Origin: Candidatus Aminicenantota bacterium
GTDB lineage: Bacteria; Acidobacteriota; Aminicenantia; Aminicenantales; Aminicenantaceae
Assembly: GCA_030617525.1 (NCBI GenBank)
Contig: JAUWVG010000155.1
Coordinates: 1-6,190 of the forward strand
Length of the DNA: 6,190 nt
Reading direction: 5' to 3'
Part shown: positions 1-4,471 of the stretch, piece after piece
Layout: the number at the start of each line of letters is the position of its first letter
Numbering within the stretch: position 1 is the stretch's first letter
Notes under the pieces: generated by a model
Told to the model about the DNA's origin: nothing
Databases searched by the model: none
What the model saw: only the letters and a program-made list of their open reading frames with translations
Program-made: the position numbers and the translations under genes

Positions 1-1
1 T

Positions 2-901
2 TCGGCCATGATTGAATTGCAGATTCGGTTAAAACAAAAAACAATACGTATGATCTTTTCGGGAGATATCGGTCAAAAGGATAAACCCCTTATCAAGGAT
101 CCCACTGTGTTCGATTCTGCGGATTATGTTGTTATGGAATCTACTTATGGGGCCAGAGACCATGAAGATCCGGGAGATGTGGAAACCCAGCTTGAAAAAT
201 ATATTCTTTCTACGGTCAAGTCTGGAGGGAATATCGTTATCCCAACTTTTGCAATCGAGCGGGCTCAGGAGCTCCTCTATCATTTAAGCCGATTGGTCAG
301 ATTGGACCGCATCCCTTATCTCATGATGTTCCTTGACAGTCCCATGGCACTCGATGTTACGGACGTTTTTCTTCAGAATAAAGCGGAATTGGATGATGAA
401 ACATTAAAGTTGTTTAAAGAAGGAGAGTCTCCATTTCGATTCCCGGGTTTGAGATTTGTCAGACCAACGCAGGAGTCCAAAGCTATCAATCAGATCCGTG
501 GATCATGTGTTATTATGGCGGGATCAGGAATGTGTACGGGAGGGCGGGTCAAACATCACCTTGTCAATAATATCTCACGTCCGGAATCCACAATCCTTTT
601 TGTGGGATATCAGGCCAGAGGAACGTTGGGAAGACTCATTGTTGACGGAAAACAAGACGTGAGGATTCACGGCCAGACATACAAGGTTAGAGCACAGATA
701 GCCCAGATCGAGGGCTTTTCAGCCCATGCCGACCGGAGTGCCCTTCATGATTGGCTAAACGGTCTATCCTCTCCTCCAAAAAGGGTTTTTCTTGTACACG
801 GGGAAATGGAAGGAGCACAAAGCCTAAGAGATGCCATTGTAAAGACAAAAGGTTGGAAGGTCGATATTCCTGAATATAAAATGGAATACGAAATCATATA
901 A
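2..901 (+). CDS. MBL-fold/beta-CASP RNA-processing nuclease, C-terminal part (5' partial)
   Basis: This is the C-terminal 299 residues of a metallo-beta-lactamase-fold nuclease of the beta-CASP group (YSH1/CPSF73-like, COG1236 type), which cuts RNA with two zinc ions in the cytoplasm. The frame is open to the left edge and reads S-A-M-I-E-L, matching the family's usual G-S-A-x-I-E-L strand, so the ATG at 8 is internal and not a start. Counting that Met as residue 1, I see the metal-ligand Asp20 (FSGDIG), beta-CASP motif A Glu44 (ESTYG), the beta-CASP insertion at about 60-190, the GSGMCTGGR and GYQARGTLGR segments, motif B His240 (GFSAHAD) and motif C His264 (FLVHGE), then a short C-terminal RMMBL-like end. 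The HxHxDH zinc motif must lie upstream, outside the window. Family length is about 450-470 residues, so roughly a third is missing. It ends 30 bp before the TldD gene on the same strand, suggesting co-transcription. The family assignment is firm; the RNA target is unknown. Confidence 0.93.
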   Translation, partial: SAMIELQIRLKQKTIRMIFSGDIGQKDKPLIKDPTVFDSADYVVMESTYGARDHEDPGDVETQLEKYILSTVKSGGNIVIPTFAIERAQELLYHLSRLVRLDRIPYLMMFLDSPMALDVTDVFLQNKAELDDETLKLFKEGESPFRFPGLRFVRPTQESKAINQIRGSCVIMAGSGMCTGGRVKHHLVNNISRPESTILFVGYQARGTLGRLIVDGKQDVRIHGQTYKVRAQIAQIEGFSAHADRSALHDWLNGLSSPPKRVFLVHGEMEGAQSLRDAIVKTKGWKVDIPEYKMEYEII

Positions 902-920
902 CCTGGATCATTCAGGTAAG

Positions 921-925
921 AGAGG
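921..925 (+). promoter_or_regulatory. Ribosome-binding site for the TldD gene
   Basis: AGAGG lies 6 nt before the ATG at 932, acceptable Shine-Dalgarno strength and spacing. It supports 932 as the start, although an identical AGAGG at 936-940 sits at the same distance from an in-frame TTG. Confidence 0.6.
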
Positions 926-950
926 TCAAATATGAAGAGGTCAAATTTGA
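921..950 (+). repeat. 15-bp tandem duplication over the TldD start region
   Basis: AGAGGTCAAATATGA (921-935) is followed directly by AGAGGTCAAATTTGA (936-950), 14 of 15 bases identical. The unit contains the Shine-Dalgarno-like AGAGG and the start codon. The second copy therefore places AGAGG the same distance before a TTG (947), which is in frame with the ATG at 932 because the unit is a multiple of three. Translation could in principle start at either codon, with proteins differing by five residues (M-K-R-S-N). Confidence 0.85.
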
Positions 951-2485
951 GCATCAAAAAGTATTTTGTCGAGGATATTCCCCGGCGAAAATTTCTTGAA
1001 ATGGGCTTAAAAGGAGGTGTGGCCGTTGCCGCGGCTCCATCGATGATGATGCATTTATTGTCCTGCAAGGGCTCAACGCCCGTGCAGGCCGGACTTGAGA
1101 TAGATCCTGACATGTTGAACCGAACCATTCAAAAAGCTCTGGAAAAAGGCGGAGAATTTGCAGATGTTTATGTCGAAAATCGAATCTCAAGACGGATTCT
1201 TTTGGAAGAATCAAAATTTAAAAGCGCTGTTTTCGGGATAAGTCAGGGAGCGGGCGTCAGAGTAATATCCGGGGATAAAACCGGATTTGCATACACCGAT
1301 GAAATCAGTGAAGAGAAATTGATGAAGGCTGCAGACGTAGCCTCTTATGTCGCTCAAGGATCAAAATCCAAAGAGCCGGTGGATGTGAATTTAGCAGAGA
1401 GGCCGTCTTTTATCACTGTCAAGCTTCCCCTGCAGGATATTGTCGATGATAAACGATTGGAGATTATGCAGCGTGCCCACCAGGCTGCCCTTGACTATGA
1501 TTCGCGGATTCAAATGGCTTCGATCAGCTATTATGATGAAATCAGAGGGAGAACGATCGCCAACAGCGAAGGCCTTCTTCTTTCGGATGAACTCCCACTT
1601 CTATTTTTTATCGTTCAAGCCATGGGTGTTGGAAACAACACCAGGCATATGGGGCGGGAAAGGCTGAGCCGTCACTCCGGATTTGAGATGTTCGATGAGG
1701 TCTCTCCTGAGGAAGTGGCTAAAACCTGTGCAAGGGAATCGATTGCTATGCTCGAGGCCAAGGATGCTCCTGCCGGCATGATGGATGTGGTCATGCATAA
1801 TGGTTGGGGAGGAGTGCTCGTTCATGAGGCTGTGGGACATCCGCTTGAGGGAGATGGGATAGCCAGAAAAACAGGTGTATTCACAGGAAAACTCGGTCAG
1901 AAAGTGGCAAGCGAAAAGTTCACTATGGTCGATGATGGAACTCTTCCCAACCGCAGAGGAACGACAAATTTTGATGATGAAGGGACACAGATGCAGCGTA
2001 ATGTTCTAATTAAGGACGGTGTTCTTGTAAAATACATGACCGATATCCTCTCTGCGAAACAATTGAATATGGAGAGAACAGGAAACGGCCGACGCGAAAG
2101 TTTTCGCTACATCCCGATTCCCCGGATGACAAACACATTCATCGATAAGGGGACGGACAATCCTGAAGATATTTTGTCTTCGACAGAAAAAGGTCTTTAT
2201 GTGCAGAGTTTGAGTGGAGGAAGTGTCAATCCCACGACAGGAATGTTTAACTTCACGTGCCGTGAGGCCTACTTGATCGAAAATGGCAAAAAGACCACAC
2301 CGGTCAAGGGTGCAACTCTTATCGGAAGCTGTTTGGATGTCATTTCCAACATCGATGCCGTAGGGGACAATTTGGACTTTGGCCCCGGAATATGCGGGAA
2401 AGGACAGAGTGCCGAAGTTTCGGCAGGACAGCCTACTGTCCGGATTCGCGGAATCAATGTCGGCGGCAGCAGAGCAAGAGCGTAG
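932..2485 (+). CDS. tldD: TldD-family metallopeptidase with Tat/lipoprotein signal
   Basis: 517-residue catalytic subunit of a TldD/TldE-type protease, which binds one metal and cleaves unfolded peptides. The metal site is complete: HEAVGH (His298, Glu299, His303) and a C-terminal Cys488 in GICGKGQS, matching the third ligand of characterised TldD. The N-terminal substrate-fold domain is about 55-240, and the C-terminal core runs about 270-517. Unlike cytosolic E. coli TldD (481 residues), it has about 50 extra N-terminal residues: twin arginines Arg18-Arg19 in PRRKFLEMG, a small hydrophobic stretch (about 23-44) and a lipobox L-L-S-Cys45. I infer export by the Tat route and lipid anchoring at Cys45, with Lys46 following. 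The start at 932 is chosen because it keeps this whole signal and has AGAGG 6 nt upstream; that ribosome site and start codon are tandemly duplicated. The gene ends 15 bp before its PmbA-type partner, as expected for a co-made complex. TldD membership is firm; export rests on sequence signals only. Confidence 0.95.
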   Translation: MKRSNLSIKKYFVEDIPRRKFLEMGLKGGVAVAAAPSMMMHLLSCKGSTPVQAGLEIDPDMLNRTIQKALEKGGEFADVYVENRISRRILLEESKFKSAVFGISQGAGVRVISGDKTGFAYTDEISEEKLMKAADVASYVAQGSKSKEPVDVNLAERPSFITVKLPLQDIVDDKRLEIMQRAHQAALDYDSRIQMASISYYDEIRGRTIANSEGLLLSDELPLLFFIVQAMGVGNNTRHMGRERLSRHSGFEMFDEVSPEEVAKTCARESIAMLEAKDAPAGMMDVVMHNGWGGVLVHEAVGHPLEGDGIARKTGVFTGKLGQKVASEKFTMVDDGTLPNRRGTTNFDDEGTQMQRNVLIKDGVLVKYMTDILSAKQLNMERTGNGRRESFRYIPIPRMTNTFIDKGTDNPEDILSSTEKGLYVQSLSGGSVNPTTGMFNFTCREAYLIENGKKTTPVKGATLIGSCLDVISNIDAVGDNLDFGPGICGKGQSAEVSAGQPTVRIRGINVGGSRARA

Positions 2486-2488
2486 GAA

Positions 2489-2494
2489 AAGGAG
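2489..2494 (+). promoter_or_regulatory. Strong ribosome-binding site for the PmbA/TldE gene
   Basis: AAGGAG sits 6 nt before the ATG at 2501, inside the 15-bp gap after the TldD stop. This near-ideal site fixes the start of the downstream gene and suggests it is made at least as abundantly as TldD. Confidence 0.8.
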
Positions 2495-2500
2495 ATAACC

Positions 2501-3835
2501 ATGGATTACAAAGCTTTAACCGAACAACTGGTCAATAAATGTTTAAAAAAAGGTGCAGATGCAGCCGAAGTGTACTGCGAATCCAGCAGAAACCTCAGTG
2601 TCAGAATTCGCAACGGTGAGATGGAAACTGTCCAGCAGGCAGAGTCTCACGGAGTGGGTATCAGGGTAATGGTGAAGGGCCGACTGGCTTTTTCCAGCTG
2701 CAACGATCTCAGTGATGCCGCCCTTGAGGAGACATTGTCAAGCGCTGTCCAATTTGCCGCCAATATGACACCGGATGAAAACAATGTTTTGCCGGAAGAT
2801 AAAGGAATCACAGAGGTGGAGGGCCTTTATGATCCTCAAACCAGCCAGATTCCTCTGGAAACGAAGATCAATCTGACAAAAGAAACAGAAGAACTGGCTA
2901 TGAAGGATTCCAGGATTACTAAAAGCGGAGGTGCACGTTATTCAGAGGGAGAAGGACAGGTTTTTATCGCAAATTCCAATGGTTTCTCAAAAGATTATAA
3001 GGCGTCATCCTGTTCTTTCGGAGTGAGTGTTGTCGCGGAAAAGGGGGATCAAAAATCTCCGGGAGGGGAGTCCTGTTCCCGTCGCTATTATTCTGATTTG
3101 AAGAAACCCGAAAAGATAGCAGATAAAGCAATTCAAGAAGCAGTGCAGATGCTGGATCCCCGGATGGTCAAGACACAGAGAGCTGCGGTCATTTTTGACT
3201 CGGATGTAGCCCGATCGATCTTGGGGGGAATACTCAGTGCTATCAACGGTGAACGTGTTCTCCAGGGTGCCAGCTTTTTAAGAGAGAAATTGGACTCGAT
3301 AATCAGCTCAGAGCTTATTACAATATTTGACGATGGGACTGTTCCTAAAGGCCTGGGGAGCAAATGGTTTGACGGCGAGGGTGTTCCCACTCAAAAACGG
3401 ATCATCGTCGACAAGGGAGTTTTAAAGAGCTTTATGTATAATACGATTGCAGCCAAAAGAGCGGGCGTAAAAAGTACGGGCAATGCTTCGCGGGGTGGAT
3501 TCCGGAGCCTTCCGGGGATAGGAGCGCACAACTTTTATATGGCCAAAGGGGACAGCACTCCCGATGAAATCATCCAGGCCACCAAGACAGGACTGTTTCT
3601 AAAGGGAGTTACCGGCTACGGTATCAATCCTGTCAATGGAAATTTCAGTGGAGGCGCTTCAGGATTCTGGGTCGAAAACGGAAAAATCGCTTTTCCGGTC
3701 AAAGGATTGACCATTGCCGGAAAAGCCGATGAGATGCTCAAAACGATCGACATGGTGGGAACGGACCTGGATCTAAACCGCAGTTTTACCGCCCCCACGT
3801 TCCGGATCCCCAGTATGCAAATCGGAGGGATTTGA
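2501..3835 (+). CDS. pmbA: PmbA/TldE-family subunit, metal-site-less partner of TldD
   Basis: 444 residues, the usual length for PmbA/TldE, the non-catalytic half of the TldD/TldE protease. The N-terminal domain (about 5-200) starts with the family pattern KGADAAEVYCESSRNLSVRI, and the C-terminal domain (about 225-444) ends in PTFRIPSMQIGG, equivalent to the TldD ending. Where TldD has HEAVGH, this protein reads through DSDVARSILGGILSAINGE with no HExxxH, and it lacks the C-terminal ligand Cys, as expected for TldE. The N-terminus (MDYKALTEQLVNK) is a plain amphipathic helix with no Tat, Sec or lipoprotein signal, in contrast to the neighbour. The start is fixed by AAGGAG 6 nt upstream. The 15-bp spacing from TldD points to translation from one message and a physical partnership. 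What it contributes (substrate gating or shaping the chamber) is inferred from characterised TldD/TldE. A second independent TldD-like paralogue is less likely given the absent metal motif. Confidence 0.93.
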   Translation: MDYKALTEQLVNKCLKKGADAAEVYCESSRNLSVRIRNGEMETVQQAESHGVGIRVMVKGRLAFSSCNDLSDAALEETLSSAVQFAANMTPDENNVLPEDKGITEVEGLYDPQTSQIPLETKINLTKETEELAMKDSRITKSGGARYSEGEGQVFIANSNGFSKDYKASSCSFGVSVVAEKGDQKSPGGESCSRRYYSDLKKPEKIADKAIQEAVQMLDPRMVKTQRAAVIFDSDVARSILGGILSAINGERVLQGASFLREKLDSIISSELITIFDDGTVPKGLGSKWFDGEGVPTQKRIIVDKGVLKSFMYNTIAAKRAGVKSTGNASRGGFRSLPGIGAHNFYMAKGDSTPDEIIQATKTGLFLKGVTGYGINPVNGNFSGGASGFWVENGKIAFPVKGLTIAGKADEMLKTIDMVGTDLDLNRSFTAPTFRIPSMQIGGI

Positions 3836-3843
3836 AAAAGAGT

Positions 3844-3855
3844 CGGATGCATCCG
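3844..3855. repeat. 12-bp perfect palindrome just after the PmbA stop
   Basis: CGGATGCATCCG is identical to its reverse complement and starts 8 bp after the PmbA stop codon. As RNA it could form only a short weak hairpin, because with a 4-nt loop just 4 pairs remain. As DNA it could be a dimer-binding site. Chance occurrence is possible and no T-run follows. Confidence 0.4.
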
Positions 3856-3888
3856 TATTTCTGTGATTTTAAGATCGAGTTCTGTAAA

Positions 3889-3969
3889 GTGATAAGAAAT
3901 CACGCGTAGTTTTCCCTAGCGAGGAAAACTCGCTCGATTCCCTCCTCGCTATCACCTCCTCAAAAGGAG
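3889..3969 (+). repeat. Cluster of overlapping, partly exclusive hairpins
   Basis: Four inverted repeats crowd 81 bp. (a) GTGAT/ATCAC at 3889-3903 with a 5-nt loop. (b) AGTTTTCC (3908-3915) pairs with GGAAAACT (3923-3930), 8 bp with a 7-nt loop. (c) TAGCGAGG (3917-3924) pairs with CCTCGCTA (3944-3951), 8 bp, overlapping the loop and right arm of (b), so (b) and (c) cannot both form. (d) CTCCT (3956-3960) pairs with AGGAG (3965-3969), a purine-rich ribosome-site-like motif. None is followed by a T-run, so a simple terminator is unlikely. This could be a structured 3' end of the operon message, a regulatory leader or mobile-element debris. Confidence 0.45.
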
Positions 3970-3976
3970 ATGAACC

Positions 3977-4030
3977 ATGCCTGCTCTTCCTCCATACGGA
4001 TTTCTCCATCATCTTCCCAGAACTCTATAA
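3977..4030 (+). other. 17-codon open frame behind a strong ribosome-binding motif
   Basis: AGGAG at 3965-3969 lies 7 nt before an ATG at 3977, which opens only 17 codons (MPALPPYGFLHHLPRTL) before TAA. The context AAAAGGAGATGAACCATG differs by one inserted base from that of the PmbA gene (AAAAGGAGATAACCATG). It may be a leader peptide, the start of a lost gene or chance. The ATG at 3970 abuts the AGGAG and is too close to be used, so the longer frame it opens is unlikely to be real. No protein function is proposed. Confidence 0.2.
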
Positions 4031-4165
4031 AAATCACGGAAAGTGGGATTCTTTCTGAGAAATCTGAAGAGGATGGAAAAAGCGACATCCGAGGATTTAG
4101 CCTTACCGAGTTGTTCATCGAGAAGAAGAATCAGGGCCAGGCCTTCCAAACATGAAAAACTTTCT
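4009..4165 (-). pseudogene. Possible coding remnant, minus strand
   Basis: Reading leftward from inside the inverted repeat, the minus strand is open for about 51 codons, from ESFSCLEGLALIL through DEQLGKAKSSDVAFS and RKNPTFRDFYRVLGR to a TGA. There is no ATG or ribosome site, and the composition looks protein-like (alternating charged and hydrophobic residues). The other minus frame over the same DNA (52 codons ending EEEQAWFISF) is also open, so neither can be favoured strongly. I do not recognise a family. It may be debris of a broken gene, or chance. Confidence 0.2.
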
Positions 4166-4226
4166 ACAGAATTCAATTAATATCGAGAAAGTTATTCATG
4201 TTCGGAAGGCCTGGCCCTGATTCTTC
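4125..4226. repeat. Long imperfect inverted repeat (41-bp arms, 20-bp spacer)
   Basis: The left arm 4125-4165 and right arm 4186-4226 are reverse complements at 39 of 41 positions, separated by 20 AT-rich bases (4166-4185). The arms contain the GC-rich core CAGGGCCAGGCCTTCC. Read outward, each arm encodes nearly the same peptide, ES(F/Y)SC(L/S)EGLALIL, in an open frame. A 10-nt stretch in the spacer (TTCAATTAAT, 4172-4181) also has its complement at 4251-4260, just past the right arm. As RNA this would be a very stable rod. No T-run follows on either strand. Confidence 0.9.
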
Positions 4227-4410
4227 AGTGTATGTCTGAGCATGGGATGAATTAATTGAAGTGGTACGCGTCTTCTTGGAAATTCTCTCTTTAGTGAGCA
4301 AGGTTTACGCGCGGAGTTACGGAAGTGCCGAGAGGAACAATGAGGGAATGGCGTTAAAAATCCGAGTGGAGCGCTTCCACCTTTTCAGATTTTATCTTAT
4401 GGATTCCTAA
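4187..4410 (+). pseudogene. Possible frameshifted coding remnant, plus strand
   Basis: From the right arm the + strand reads ESYSCSEGLALILQCMSEHG before stopping at TAA (4253-4255). A second frame, open from 4240 to the TAA at 4408-4410, reads WDELIEVVRVFLEILSLVSK, then VYARSYGSAERNNEGMALKI and RVERFHLFRFYLMDS. One frame change near 4240-4250 would join them into about 75 codons. No start codon with a ribosome site is visible. The heptad-like hydrophobic stretch and charged tail look protein-like, but I do not recognise a family. A transposase scrap is only a guess. Confidence 0.22.
4354..4395. terminator. Possible bidirectional terminator between convergent genes
   Basis: GTGGAG-CGC-TTCCAC (4366-4380) folds into a short stem of five Watson-Crick pairs plus one G-T. 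On the + strand it is followed by CTTTTCAGATTTTATC. On the - strand the same hairpin is followed after four bases by ATTTTT (RNA copy of 4356-4361). The position between convergent genes suits a shared terminator. The stem is short and the + strand T-tract is broken, so this is tentative. Confidence 0.35.
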
Positions 4411-4467
4411 GCACTTTTTTGAACTCGCTCCTAAAATCATGGAAACATGGATGTTTCCCTTAGGAAT
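4403..4467. repeat. Nested inverted repeats next to the M14 gene stop
   Basis: ATTCCTAAG (4403-4411) and CTTAGGAAT (4459-4467) are perfect 9-bp complements. Inside them, GGAAACA-TGGA-TGTTTCC (4441-4458) is a perfect 7-bp stem with a 4-nt loop. On the minus strand the inner hairpin begins 13 nt after the M14 stop, then ATGATTTTAGG follows. It could be a weak terminator or an mRNA 3'-end stabilising structure for that gene. The T-run is too short to be sure. Confidence 0.4.
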
Positions 4468-4471
4468 AAGT

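Larger units (their letters stand above)
3836..4471. other. Intergenic region between convergent genes, rich in inverted repeats
   Basis: 636 bp between the stop of the PmbA gene (+) and the stop of the M14 gene (-). It should hold no promoter for either neighbour. I see a 12-bp palindrome, a cluster of overlapping hairpins, a 41-bp imperfect inverted repeat, a possible two-way terminator and a final hairpin beside the M14 stop. There is no convincing intact gene. Short open stretches on both strands look like decayed coding sequence of unknown origin. I see no transposase, tRNA or CRISPR repeats. Confidence 0.8.

Noticed and set aside
8..10. ATG at 8 as the start of the nuclease gene
   Set aside because: The frame is open to the left edge, the preceding codons S-A fit the conserved strand, and the zinc motif is missing, so the gene begins outside the window.
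745..1128. 127-codon minus-strand frame across the nuclease/TldD junction
   Set aside because: It is antisense to two well-supported genes with clear motifs, and its translation shows no recognisable domain or ribosome-binding site.
3616..3903. 95-codon minus-strand frame over the end of the PmbA gene
   Set aside because: It mostly mirrors the conserved PmbA C-terminus on the other strand, and its start falls in the hairpin cluster with no ribosome-binding site.
3908..3930. Rho-independent terminator right after the PmbA gene
   Set aside because: The 8-bp stem is AT-rich at its base and is followed by CGCTCGATTCCC rather than a T-run.
3970..4155. 61-codon plus-strand frame starting at 3970
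   Set aside because: Its ATG touches the AGGAG, too close for initiation. The protein is serine/lysine-rich without family features, and it overlaps the inverted-repeat arm and minus-strand open frames.
4125..4226. Inverted repeat as the two ends of a complete insertion sequence
   Set aside because: Only 20 bp lie between the arms, too little for any gene, and no flanking target-site duplication could be identified by eye.
3836..4471. CRISPR array or tRNA gene in the intergenic region
   Set aside because: There are no regularly spaced direct repeats, and no cloverleaf with the conserved T-arm sequence was found on either strand.
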